From: Luethyella okanaganae
GTDB lineage: Bacteria > Actinomycetota > Actinomycetes > Actinomycetales > Microbacteriaceae
NCBI RefSeq assembly: GCF_042660285.1
Contig: NZ_JBHSTP010000001.1
Span: forward strand, 310,001-374,000
Direction of reading: 5' to 3'
DNA length: 64,000 bases
The notes under the pieces are model-generated. The model worked only from the letters and a program-made list of their open reading frames with translations. It did no database searches and was not told the DNA's origin. The position numbers and the translations under genes were made by a program. Positions 1 to 8,295 of the stretch are shown here, in pieces (position 1 is the first letter of the stretch; the number at the start of each line of letters is the position of its first letter).

Positions 1-790
1 TCGCCGGCCCGGCGGCCTGACCGGCCTCGATGACCTCGTTGTGGCTGAGTGGCGTCTTCTGGATGCCGGCGGCGAGGTTCGTCACGAGGGACATGCCGAG
101 GATCTCCATGCCTGTCTGTCGAGCGGCGATCGCCTCGAGCGCGGTCGACATGCCCACAAGGTGCCCGCCGATCGCCTTCGCCATCTGCACCTCGGCGGGG
201 GTCTCATAGTGCGGGCCGCGGAACTGGCAGTAGACGCCCTCGTCCAGGCCTGGGTCGATCGAGCGGGCGAGGTCGCGCAGGCGCTTCGAATACAGGTCGG
301 TGAGGTCGACGAACGTCGCACCCTCGAGCGGGGAGTCCGCGGTGAGATTGATGTGGTCGCTGATGAGCACAGGGGTTCCCGCCTTCCAGTGCTCCTTGAT
401 GCCGCCGGCGCCGTTCGTGAGGATCATGGTCTTCGCACCCGTCGCTGCGGCGGTGCGAACACTGTGCACCACGCGGCGCACGCCGTGACCCTCGTAGTAG
501 TGTGTGCGGGCGCCGATGACGAGGGCTCGCTTGCCGTTCGGCAGGAGCACCGAACGCAGGGTCCCGACATGCCCATCGACCGCCGGCTTGCTGAAACCGA
601 TGATCTCGGTCGCCGCGACGGTGGCCGTCGTCTCGCCGATGAGGTCGGCGGCCTTGCCCCAGCCACTGCCGAGGGTCAATGCGACATCGTGGCGTTCGAC
701 GCCGGTCTTCTCCGCGACCTGCTCCGCAGCGGTCCGTGCGACCTCGAACGGGTCGGTTTCCGACAGGTCAAGCGGATTCGTCTCAGACAT
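1..790 (-). CDS. punA: Purine nucleoside phosphorylase (3' end cut by the window edge)
   Basis: Trimeric-type purine nucleoside phosphorylase. It splits purine (deoxy)ribonucleosides with phosphate into the free base and (deoxy)ribose-1-phosphate in cytosolic purine salvage. The gene reads left from an ATG at 790 and leaves the window after about 263 codons, so only a short C-terminal piece is missing if the usual 270-280 residue length holds. Motifs seen in order: LTLGSGWG (about residues 39-45), the phosphate-binding segment GARTHYYEGH (93-102), LTNGAGG (124-130), SDHINLTADSPL, FRGPHYETPAEV and GMSTALEAIAAR. It diverges from lpdA with 78 bp between the start codons. A similar proximity of PNP and lpdA is known in mycobacteria. 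Function is secure from the motifs; the symbol is less certain. Confidence 0.95.
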   Translation of the reverse strand, partial: MSETNPLDLSETDPFEVARTAAEQVAEKTGVERHDVALTLGSGWGKAADLIGETTATVAATEIIGFSKPAVDGHVGTLRSVLLPNGKRALVIGARTHYYEGHGVRRVVHSVRTAAATGAKTMILTNGAGGIKEHWKAGTPVLISDHINLTADSPLEGATFVDLTDLYSKRLRDLARSIDPGLDEGVYCQFRGPHYETPAEVQMAKAIGGHLVGMSTALEAIAARQTGMEILGMSLVTNLAAGIQKTPLSHNEVIEAGQAAGPA

Positions 791-868
791 GAGACCACTC
801 TAACGATCGGCGATCCCTGTTCGACGGCCACGCTCGTTTTGCCGGTGAGAGAACCGCTACGCCAGAAT

Positions 869-2311
869 ATGAGCATGTCCTACGAGTTCGAGCGCAAACA
901 GAGAATCGCCGTACTCGGGGGCGGCCCCGGCGGGTACGAGGCGGCGCTCTCCGGCGCCCAGCTCGGTGCGGAGGTCACGCTCGTCGAACGGGTTGGCGTC
1001 GGAGGCTCGGCCGTGCTGACCGACGTGGTGCCTTCGAAGTCGTTGATCGCGACCGCCGAGGCGAGCAATTCCATCAAGGAGGCCGCCGACCTCGGGGTGC
1101 AGTTCTACCTCCGAGGTGAGTCGGGCAAGCCCGTGCGACCCGATGTCGCGATCAATCTCGCCGCCGTCAACAAGCGCCTGCTCGGCCTGGCTCACCAGCA
1201 ATCCGAGGACATGAGAGCGAACCTCCTGCGTGCCGGAGTTCGGCTTGTGCAGGGTGAGGGACGCCTCGACGGCACGAGCGGCGTCATCGTGTCGACCGCA
1301 CCAGGGGGCTCCGGAACGGACTTCGACCGCATCGACGCCGACACCATCGTCGTCTCCGTCGGCGCGAGTCCACGCGTGCTGGCGTCCGCCGCGCCCGATG
1401 GGGAGCGGATCCTCACCTGGACCCAGCTGTACGATCTGCAGTCGGTGCCCGAACATCTCATCGTCGTCGGATCTGGCGTGACCGGTGCCGAGTTCGCATC
1501 CGCCTATCGCGCCCTCGGCGCCGAGGTGACGCTGATCTCCAGCCGTGACCAGGTGCTCCCCGGTGAGGACGCCGACGCCGCCCGCGTGATCGAGAACGTC
1601 TTCACCCGCAACGGCATGACGGTTCTCTCCACCTCGCGCGCAGACTCCGTCGTGCGCACCGCGTCCGGCGTCACCGCGACTCTGTCCGACGGGCGGGAGG
1701 TCGAGGGGAGCCACTGTCTCATGGCGGTCGGGTCGATCCCGAACACGGCGGGCATCGGCCTCGAAGAGGCGGGAGTGCAGCTCAGCGAGAGCGGGCACAT
1801 CCGGGTCAACCGGGTCGCGCGCACCTCTATGCCGAACATTTACGCTGCGGGGGACTGCACGACGTTCCTGCCGCTCGCCTCGGTCGCCTCGATGCAGGGC
1901 CGCACCGCCGTTTTCCACGCGATGGGCGACATCGTCAGCCCGCCGGAGAGGCGCAACATCACCTCGAACATCTTCACGCAGCCCGAGATCGCCACCGTCG
2001 GTTGGAGCCAGAAACAGATCGAGGAGGGCATCGCGCAGGGCGACATCTACAAGCTTCCGCTCGCCTCCAATCCGCGCGCGAAGATGATGGGCATCAAGGA
2101 CGGCTTCGTGAAGCTCTTCGCCCGCACCGGCTCTGGCACCGTCATCGGCGGCGTCATCGTCGCCCCGAAGGCGAGCGAGCTGATCTTCCCGCTCGCGCTC
2201 GCCGTCGAGCACCGGCTCACTGTTGACCAGGTCGCTGAGGCCTTCTCCGTGTACCCGTCGCTGACCGGCTCCATCTCGGATGCCGCGAGGGCGATGCACA
2301 TCGTCCTGTAG
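869..2311 (+). CDS. lpdA: LpdA-type NAD(P)H-quinone reductase (flavoprotein)
   Basis: A 480-residue flavoprotein of the pyridine nucleotide-disulfide oxidoreductase family. The FAD-binding glycine motif GGGPGG is at residues 17-22, the NAD(P)-binding motif VVGSGVTGAEF lies near 199-209, the second FAD motif (PNIYAAGDC) is near 326, and a dimerisation domain fills the last ~130 residues. Where true lipoamide dehydrogenases carry the redox-active Cys-x4-Cys, this protein has GGSAVLTDVVPSKS with no cysteine pair. That matches mycobacterial LpdA (Rv3303c), a quinone reductase, rather than an E3 subunit. The ATG at 869 is chosen because the FAD fold starts soon after it. The same frame stays open back to position 41, but that part is antisense to the phosphorylase. 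A second in-frame ATG at 875 is an alternative start. Confidence 0.9.
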   Translation: MSMSYEFERKQRIAVLGGGPGGYEAALSGAQLGAEVTLVERVGVGGSAVLTDVVPSKSLIATAEASNSIKEAADLGVQFYLRGESGKPVRPDVAINLAAVNKRLLGLAHQQSEDMRANLLRAGVRLVQGEGRLDGTSGVIVSTAPGGSGTDFDRIDADTIVVSVGASPRVLASAAPDGERILTWTQLYDLQSVPEHLIVVGSGVTGAEFASAYRALGAEVTLISSRDQVLPGEDADAARVIENVFTRNGMTVLSTSRADSVVRTASGVTATLSDGREVEGSHCLMAVGSIPNTAGIGLEEAGVQLSESGHIRVNRVARTSMPNIYAAGDCTTFLPLASVASMQGRTAVFHAMGDIVSPPERRNITSNIFTQPEIATVGWSQKQIEEGIAQGDIYKLPLASNPRAKMMGIKDGFVKLFARTGSGTVIGGVIVAPKASELIFPLALAVEHRLTVDQVAEAFSVYPSLTGSISDAARAMHIVL

Positions 2312-2349
2312 CTCGTCACCCCTCCGACCGCGCCGCGATCACTCTCTCG

Positions 2350-3534
2350 CTATGCGAAGGCGCTCTCACCCGTCACCCTGCGCCCGATAAGGAGCGCCTG
2401 GATGCTCTCCGTGCCCTCATAGGTGTGCACGGCCTCCATATCGACGAGGTGCCGGATAACGTGGTTCTCGAGCAGGATGCCGTTGGCACCCATCATGTCG
2501 CGGGCGATCGACGCCACGGCGCGGGCTTTGCGGGTGCAGGTGTACTTCGCCATCGAGGCCATCACGGGGTCGAGCTCTCCGCGGGTGTCCAGTGTGGCCA
2601 GGTGCATGCAGTGCAACTGCATCGACGTGACATCCGACAGCATCTGGGTCAGGCGTTCCTGAACCATCTGCGACTGTGCGAGCGGACGGCCGAACTGAAT
2701 ACGCTGCTGCGCGTAGTTGAGCGCCGCCTCGTAGCAGGCGATGGCGTGTCCGAGCGCAGACCAGGCGACGCCGAGGCGCGTCGCATAGAGCACGCGCGAG
2801 GTGTCCTTGAAACTGTTGGCGCCGGGCAGAACGTTGTCGAGCGGCACGCGAACGTCGTCGAAGGTGATGCGGGTCTGGTGCACCGAGCGCAGGGCGACCT
2901 TGCCGGTGATGAGCTCGGCGCTGTAGCCGGGCGTGTCCTGCGGAACGAAGAACGCCCGAACCTCGCCCTCTGGCACACGCGCCCAGACGATCGTCAGGTC
3001 GCCGTTCAGGCCGTGGCCGATCCACTTCTTCGTGCCGTTGATCACCCAGGAGTCGCCGTCCCGCACCGCGGTCGTCTCCAGCGCGACCGAGTCGGAGCCG
3101 TGGCCCGGCTCGGTGAGGGCGAAAGCGGTTATCACCTCGGCGCGTTCGACGGGGACGAGCCACCTCTCCTTCTGCTCCTGGCTCGCGTGCAGTGCGATCG
3201 TGCGCAGGGCGAGTCCACCCTGGATGGCGATGATCGTGCCGAGCGAGCCGTCACCGCGGGAGACCTCCATGGTCACCAGTCCCGCGGCCAGTGGCGAGAG
3301 CGTGCGCAGGCCGGGTCCCTCGACGCCGTCATTGAGCAAACCGAGCTCGCCCATGCGCCGCACGCGCGAGAAGGGGTACTCGGCGTCCTCCCACGCCTCG
3401 TTGATCGTTGGCCAGATCTCATCGACGAAGCCGCGCGCGCGTCGCCAGGCCTCACGGTCCTCGGCGGGGACGTCGGCGAACACCCGGTAGAAGTCGGTGT
3501 CGAGCGGCTGGGATACGTCGTAGTCCTGAATCAC
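2350..3534 (-). CDS. Acyl-CoA dehydrogenase, glutaryl-CoA dehydrogenase-like
   Basis: A 394-residue FAD-dependent acyl-CoA dehydrogenase with the usual three parts: an N-terminal helical domain (about 25-135), a middle beta domain holding FALTEPGHGSD, and a C-terminal helical domain. The presumed catalytic base is Glu373 in VHTYEGTESI, followed by ALLIGR. This tail (AV-TYEGT-I-ALxxGR-TG--AF) is closest to glutaryl-CoA dehydrogenases, so the substrate may be glutaryl-CoA or another short acyl-CoA; the sequence alone does not decide. It converges on lpdA with 38 bp between stops. The 170 bp upstream to the accA stop hold no gene that I can see. Confidence 0.85.
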   Translation of the reverse strand: MIQDYDVSQPLDTDFYRVFADVPAEDREAWRRARGFVDEIWPTINEAWEDAEYPFSRVRRMGELGLLNDGVEGPGLRTLSPLAAGLVTMEVSRGDGSLGTIIAIQGGLALRTIALHASQEQKERWLVPVERAEVITAFALTEPGHGSDSVALETTAVRDGDSWVINGTKKWIGHGLNGDLTIVWARVPEGEVRAFFVPQDTPGYSAELITGKVALRSVHQTRITFDDVRVPLDNVLPGANSFKDTSRVLYATRLGVAWSALGHAIACYEAALNYAQQRIQFGRPLAQSQMVQERLTQMLSDVTSMQLHCMHLATLDTRGELDPVMASMAKYTCTRKARAVASIARDMMGANGILLENHVIRHLVDMEAVHTYEGTESIQALLIGRRVTGESAFA

Positions 3535-3704
3535 TGTGATCCTCCCCGTTGGTGACGGCTCTGCGGTGACGCAGGCTCAGCGCTCATGACGCTCAGCCTG
3601 AAAGTGCCCGAAGGACGTTCCGGATGGCGACGTCGCCAGGGCATACCAAGTCTTCCGCACGGAGACGGGCGTGTCGAATCAGGGGGCGAGCGGCGGCGCG
3701 TCCC

Positions 3705-5471
3705 TCAGCCGGTGATGGTGAGCAGCAGGTGGCCGGATGACACGGTCGAGCCGACCTCGGCGTTCACGCCGCCGACACGGCCGTCCTTGTGCGCGGTGAG
3801 AGGCTGCTCCATCTTCATGGCCTCGAGGACGAGGATGAGATCCCCCTTGACGACCTGGTCGCCCTCGGCGACCGCGAGCTTGACGACGGTCGCCTGCATG
3901 GGTGCCTTGACGGCGTCGCCGGTGGAGGTGTCGATGGCGTGGCTGTTGCTCCGGCGGCGTGGTGCGGGACCGGCCGTCTGGTCGGATGCCGTCCCGGGGA
4001 TCAGCCGGGCCGGCATGCTGACCTCGATGCGTCGGCCCTCGACCTCGACGACGACGTTGTGGCGCTGCTGTGGCTTCGTCGCCTCCTCGGCGGTACCGCT
4101 CCAGGGCTCGATCGTGTTGACGTACTCGGTCTCGATCCAGCGGGTGTAGATCGAGAACGGCTCGCCGTTCACGGGGGCGAAGGCCGGATCGCGCACGATG
4201 TCGCGATGGAACGGGAGCACGGTCGGAAGGCCGGCGACCTCGAACTCGTCGAGGGCGCGGCGTGAGCGTTCCAAAGCCTCCTCGCGCGTCGCTCCGGTGA
4301 CGATGAGCTTGGCGAGAAGCGAATCGAAAGCGCCGGAGATCACATCCCCGGCCTGCACGCCGCTGTCGACCCGTACCCCGGGGCCGCCCGACGGTTTGAA
4401 GACGTGGACGGGACCGGGCGCAGGCATGAAGTTGCGACCGGCGTCCTCGCCGTTGATGCGGAACTCGAAGGAGTGCCCCTGCGCGACCGGGTCGTCGTAG
4501 TCGAGCACCCCCCCCTCTGCGAGCCGGAACTGTTCGCGAACGAGGTCGATGCCGGTGATCTCCTCGGAAACGGGGTGTTCGACCTGCAGCCGGGTGTTGA
4601 CCTCGAGGAAGGACACCGTACCGTCTTTGCCGATGAGGAACTCACAGGTGCCTGCGCCGAGGTAGCCGACCTCCTTGAGGATGGCCTTGGACGCCCGGTA
4701 GAGCTCGGTGTTCTGCTCGTCGGTCAGGAATGGAGCCGGAGCCTCCTCGACGAGCTTCTGGTGGCGGCGCTGCAGCGAACAGTCGCGCGTCGAGACGACG
4801 ACGACGTTGCCGTGGGCGTCCGCGAGGCACTGGGTCTCGACGTGTCGTGGCTGGTCGAGGTACTTCTCGACGAAGCACTCTCCTCGTCCGAACGCCGCGA
4901 TCGCCTCGCGCGTCGCCGAGTCGAAGAGCTCGGCCACCTCATCGCGCTCCCGCGCGACCTTGAGACCTCGACCGCCGCCGCCGAACGCCGCCTTGATGGC
5001 GACGGGCAGGCCGTGCTGGTCGACGAAGGCGAGCACTTCGGCCGCATCCGAGACGGGGTTCAGTGTTCCCGGGGCGAGCGGCGCACCGACCTTCTCGGCA
5101 ACGTGCCGCGCGGAGACCTTGTCGCCGAGCTGCTCGATCGCCTCGGGGCTCGGCCCGATCCACACGAGACCTGCGGCGATGACCGCTCTCGCGAAGTCCG
5201 CGTTCTCGGCGAGGAAGCCGTAGCCAGGGTGCACGGCATCCGCCCCGGCACGGCGTGCGACCGAGAGTAGCTTGTCGATGACGAGGTAGCTTTCCGCGCT
5301 CGTCGAGCCGTCGAGCCCGTAGGCCTCGTCGGCGAGGCGTGCGTGCGGGGCATCCCGGTCCTGATCGGCGTATACGGCGACCGAGAGGATTCCGCTGTCG
5401 CGAGCCGCCCGGATGACGCGGACGGCGATTTCGCCTCGATTGGCGACGAGAACCTTGGTTATGCGCGGCAT
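3705..5471 (-). CDS. accA: Acyl-CoA (acetyl/propionyl) carboxylase alpha subunit: biotin carboxylase plus BCCP
   Basis: The 588-residue biotinylated subunit of an actinobacterial acyl-CoA carboxylase. It carboxylates its own biotin with ATP and bicarbonate, and the beta subunit then passes the carboxyl group to acetyl- or propionyl-CoA for fatty-acid synthesis or methylmalonyl-CoA. An ATP-grasp biotin carboxylase occupies about 1-450; the glycine-rich loop FGGGGRGLKVAR is near 160-172, and FLEVNTRLQVEHPVSE marks the active site. A linker of about 60 residues follows. The biotinyl domain ends the protein, with the target lysine at residue 553 in VLEAMKMEQP. Its partners accD and accE lie at 11.2-13.1 kb and biotin ligase at 13.3 kb, so all parts of the biotin system are within 10 kb. 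The frame crosses an eight-C run (4508-4515) intact. Confidence 0.95.
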   Translation of the reverse strand: MPRITKVLVANRGEIAVRVIRAARDSGILSVAVYADQDRDAPHARLADEAYGLDGSTSAESYLVIDKLLSVARRAGADAVHPGYGFLAENADFARAVIAAGLVWIGPSPEAIEQLGDKVSARHVAEKVGAPLAPGTLNPVSDAAEVLAFVDQHGLPVAIKAAFGGGGRGLKVARERDEVAELFDSATREAIAAFGRGECFVEKYLDQPRHVETQCLADAHGNVVVVSTRDCSLQRRHQKLVEEAPAPFLTDEQNTELYRASKAILKEVGYLGAGTCEFLIGKDGTVSFLEVNTRLQVEHPVSEEITGIDLVREQFRLAEGGVLDYDDPVAQGHSFEFRINGEDAGRNFMPAPGPVHVFKPSGGPGVRVDSGVQAGDVISGAFDSLLAKLIVTGATREEALERSRRALDEFEVAGLPTVLPFHRDIVRDPAFAPVNGEPFSIYTRWIETEYVNTIEPWSGTAEEATKPQQRHNVVVEVEGRRIEVSMPARLIPGTASDQTAGPAPRRRSNSHAIDTSTGDAVKAPMQATVVKLAVAEGDQVVKGDLILVLEAMKMEQPLTAHKDGRVGGVNAEVGSTVSSGHLLLTITG

Positions 5472-5574
5472 AGTTCCTTAGCCTATTGCCCTGCCTCGCC
5501 TGACCTTTGGCCGGTGTCCACAAAAATGCCCGGCAGGTCCTGCGGATCTCGACAACACCCTCGCCTCGACCGGT

Positions 5575-6213
5575 TCAGCCGCGATTCCACAAGGCAGGCC
5601 AGTCGATGCCGAGTTCGCGCACCAGGTCGCGCAGCGTCGAGAGGGAGAGGCCGACGACGGTGCTTGGATCGCCGTCGACCGAGCGTATGAACGGTCCGCC
5701 GAGGCTGTCGATCGTGAATGCGCCGGCGACCTCGAGTGGCTCCCCGCTCGCGACGTACGCGTCGATCTCGGCATCGTCGGGATCCGCGAAACTCACGACG
5801 GCGACCGCATTCGCCCCGACGGCCCGACCCGGTCGGCCACCGCGGTGGTCGATGAGCCAATGGCCAGACCAGAGCTGACCGCTGCGGCCACGTTGCCGCC
5901 GCCACCGTTCGCGGGCCGCCTCGGGGAGGTGCGGCTTGCCGTAGATCGTGCCGTCGAAGAGGAAGGCCGAGTCCCCGCCCAGGATGAGGCCGTCGATCGG
6001 TGCGCCGTCGTGCGGTTTCCCGGCCACGGCCTCGGCTTTCGCACGGGCCAGCAGACCGACCATCCTCGGAGCGTCCAGTGGCCCGTGCTCGGCCTCGACG
6101 GCCGAGACGAGGGAGTCCTCGTCGACGTGCGGTGGGACGGCGAGGGGCTCGACGCCCGCTGCACGCAGGGTGGCGAGTCGGGCGGGCGACGTGGAGGCCA
6201 GGTAGAGGCGCAT
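5575..6213 (-). CDS. maf: Maf-family nucleoside triphosphate pyrophosphatase
   Basis: A 212-residue Maf/HAM1-like protein, predicted to hydrolyse modified or canonical NTPs to NMP and pyrophosphate (house-cleaning). The start at 6213 puts the family signature at the very N-terminus (MRLYLASTSPARLATLRAAG), where Maf proteins have Ser-x-x-Arg. Further marks are GLLARAKAEAVAG and GGDSAFLFDGTIYGKP. A long C-terminal stretch includes GAFTIDSLGGPFIRSVDGD and the VVGLSL segment typical of the family. It lies upstream of accA on the same strand with 103 bp between them, as part of the common actinobacterial accD-accE-maf-accA order. The start is 46 bp from the divergent RNA methyltransferase ATG. Confidence 0.9.
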   Translation of the reverse strand: MRLYLASTSPARLATLRAAGVEPLAVPPHVDEDSLVSAVEAEHGPLDAPRMVGLLARAKAEAVAGKPHDGAPIDGLILGGDSAFLFDGTIYGKPHLPEAARERWRRQRGRSGQLWSGHWLIDHRGGRPGRAVGANAVAVVSFADPDDAEIDAYVASGEPLEVAGAFTIDSLGGPFIRSVDGDPSTVVGLSLSTLRDLVRELGIDWPALWNRG

Positions 6214-6259
6214 GCGGCTCCTTCGTGCGACGTCGGTCGCGGTGTGGGATGCTCTGACG

Positions 6260-7555
6260 ATGGGCACGAGCAGCACACGCGAATCCGGCGTCGGCGTCAC
6301 CGAGGTCGAACTGGACGTCACCAACGTAGCCCACGGCGGCGTCTTCGTCGCCCGCCACGACGGTCGTGTCGTGTTCGTCGGCGACACTCTGCCGGGAGAG
6401 CGCGTGCGCGCCCGCATCACCGACGACGGGCACAAGAGCTTCTGGCGCGCCGAGACCGTCGAAGTGCTCGAGGCCGCGCCGGAACGCCGGCCGCACGTCT
6501 GGTCCGAGGCATCCGTGGACCGTGCGCCGTCCGAGCGCGCGGGCGGAGCAGAGTTCGGCCACATCCGTCTGGAGCATCAGCGCGAACTGAAGCGACAAGT
6601 GCTGGCCGACGCTCTGCAGCGGATGGCCGGAGTCGAGACCGACGTGACGGTCGAAGCCGTCGCGCCGCCAGCCGGCGCCACCGGAGTTGCCGAAGCGGAT
6701 GGGACCTGCTGGCGCACACGTGTGCGTCTGCAGGTGGCCGACGACGGCTCGATCGGCCCGTACGCGTCTCGCACGCATCGCGTCGTGGATGTCGGGTCGC
6801 TACCCCTTGCGACCGTGAGGATCGGGGAGGTCGCGCCGTTGACGCGGCGTTTTCCCGGGGCCGCGCACGTCGACGTCATAGCCCCCAGTGCAGACTCCGC
6901 CCGCGTTCTCGTTGTGGAGCGGGACGGCAAGGGGCGGCCGAAGCCCGCTCGGCACGGTGTCATCCACGAGACCGTCGCCGGCCGCACGTTCCGGCTCGAG
7001 ACCGGTGGGTTCTGGCAGGTGCACGCGCGGGCAGCGGAGACGTTGTACCATGCCGTCCAAGACATGATCGACGAGGGCGACTTCGATCCCCGCGCGTCGA
7101 ACCTTGACCTTTACGGCGGTGTCGGCCTGCTCGCGGTCGCCGTCGGCGACCGGTTCGGCGAGACCGTGCGGATCACGACGGTCGAGAGCGATGCGCGAGC
7201 GACCGAGCACGCCACCGAGAACCTTGCCGAGTGGATCGGTGCGAACGCGCTGACCGATCGGGTAGACCGCTATCTCCAGCACGTCACGCGTGAGGCGGGA
7301 GCAGCGGAAAGGCGCAGCTTCGAGGCGGCGACCGTCGTGCTCGACCCCCCGCGCGCCGGCGCCGGGCGCGCCGTCGTCGACCGGCTCGCCGCCGTCGGCC
7401 CGCGTCAGCTCGTCTATGTAGCCTGCGACCCCGTCGCGCTCGCCCGTGACGTCGGGCTGCTTCGAGAGCACGGCTACGAGCTTCGTGAACTGCGCGCATT
7501 CGATCTGTTCCCCAATACACACCACCTCGAAGCGGTCGCGCGGCTCACCCGCTGA
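6260..7555 (+). CDS. TRAM-domain class I RNA (uracil-5) methyltransferase, TrmA/RlmCD family
   Basis: A 431-residue SAM-dependent RNA methyltransferase of the family that makes 5-methyluridine in tRNA or 23S rRNA. A TRAM domain covers about 13-72 (VTNVAHGGVFVARHDGRVVF). The C-terminal Rossmann domain has DLYGGVGLLAV, LDPPRAGAG and the catalytic-cysteine motif VYVACDPVALARD (Cys389). The region after TRAM that normally holds the [4Fe-4S] cysteines (Cys-x5-Cys-x2-Cys and a fourth) has none; it reads HVWSEASVDR..GGAEFGHIRLEH. The ATG at 6260 is preferred because upstream residues in the same frame overlap maf and do not look like TRAM sequence. The exact target base is unknown. Confidence 0.88.
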   Translation: MGTSSTRESGVGVTEVELDVTNVAHGGVFVARHDGRVVFVGDTLPGERVRARITDDGHKSFWRAETVEVLEAAPERRPHVWSEASVDRAPSERAGGAEFGHIRLEHQRELKRQVLADALQRMAGVETDVTVEAVAPPAGATGVAEADGTCWRTRVRLQVADDGSIGPYASRTHRVVDVGSLPLATVRIGEVAPLTRRFPGAAHVDVIAPSADSARVLVVERDGKGRPKPARHGVIHETVAGRTFRLETGGFWQVHARAAETLYHAVQDMIDEGDFDPRASNLDLYGGVGLLAVAVGDRFGETVRITTVESDARATEHATENLAEWIGANALTDRVDRYLQHVTREAGAAERRSFEAATVVLDPPRAGAGRAVVDRLAAVGPRQLVYVACDPVALARDVGLLREHGYELRELRAFDLFPNTHHLEAVARLTR

Positions 7556-7587
7556 CTATCGTTGTCTGTGCAGCGCTTGAGAAAAGG

Positions 7588-8295
7588 ATGAATGTGACTC
7601 GGAAGACTTCAGAGCACTCGATGACGGATGCTGTGTCAGTGAGCGTTGCGATCGTCGACGACCACGAATCGGTACGACTCGGCCTCCAGGCCGCCTGTCA
7701 AGAGGCCGGCTACGAGGTCGTTCTGACAGCCGCCACTACGCAAGAGCTCGTCGACGGACTCGCCGGACGATCGTGCGACGTCGTCGTTCTCGATCTCTCG
7801 CTCGGTGACGGCTCACGCGTCACCGACAACGTGAAGCTCGCGCAGGGCACGGGAGCCGCGGTTCTCGTCCACAGCATCGCCGATCGCGTCGCGAGCGTAC
7901 GCGAGTCTCTCGCCGCCGGTGCGGCGGGCGTCATCCCGAAATCGTCGCCGACAACGACCGTCATGGCGGCGATCGCGACGGTCGCCCGTGGCGAGGTGCT
8001 CAACAACCTCGAATGGGCTACAGCCATCGACGCCGACCGCGACTTCGCGAAGGCTCAGCTGGGGCGTCGCGAACGCGATGTGCTGCATCTCTATGCGTCG
8101 GGACTGCCGCTGAAGCTGGTCGCGATGCAGCTCGGGATCGCGCACTCGACCGCTCGCGAGTATCTCGATCGTATCCGGGTCAAATACGTCGAGGTCGGCC
8201 GTCCGGCGCCGACCAAGGTCGACCTGCTCCGCCGTGCGGTCGAGGATGGCATCCTGCCCGGTCTCGACCAGGACGGCGGGGATGACCGCGGCTAG
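7588..8295 (+). CDS. NarL/FixJ-type response regulator (REC + LuxR HTH)
   Basis: A 235-residue two-component response regulator. The receiver domain has the acidic pair Asp24-Asp25 (IVDDHE), the phospho-acceptor Asp69 (VVLDLSL) and Lys118 (VIPKSS). The C-terminal LuxR-type helix-turn-helix spans about 158-215. In the segment equivalent to the usual L-x-x-RE-x-EVL it reads LGRRERDVLHLYASGLPLKLVAMQLGI. The ATG at 7588 has a purine-rich AAAAGG just upstream; an ATG at 7621 is a shorter alternative. The next gene starts inside its last codons at 8282, so the kinase is probably translated by coupling. Its regulon is not visible here; autoregulation of this operon is only a guess. Confidence 0.9.
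   Translation: MNVTRKTSEHSMTDAVSVSVAIVDDHESVRLGLQAACQEAGYEVVLTAATTQELVDGLAGRSCDVVVLDLSLGDGSRVTDNVKLAQGTGAAVLVHSIADRVASVRESLAAGAAGVIPKSSPTTTVMAAIATVARGEVLNNLEWATAIDADRDFAKAQLGRRERDVLHLYASGLPLKLVAMQLGIAHSTAREYLDRIRVKYVEVGRPAPTKVDLLRRAVEDGILPGLDQDGGDDRG

Noticed and set aside
41..868. Long plus-strand open frame continuing into lpdA
   Set aside because: It is antisense to the phosphorylase, has no family similarity, and the FAD motif that begins LpdA follows the ATG at 869.
857..2299. 480-codon minus open frame opposite lpdA
   Set aside because: Arg/Asp/Gly-rich shadow sequence of a secure flavoprotein gene.
869..2311. Dihydrolipoamide dehydrogenase (E3) call for the flavoprotein
   Set aside because: The redox-active Cys-x4-Cys is absent, so an LpdA-type quinone reductase fits better.
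2425..3555. Plus open frame opposite the acyl-CoA dehydrogenase
   Set aside because: Shadow of a gene with clear catalytic motifs on the other strand.
5845..7107. 420-codon plus open frame across maf and the methyltransferase
   Set aside because: Very Arg-rich, out of frame with two well-supported genes.
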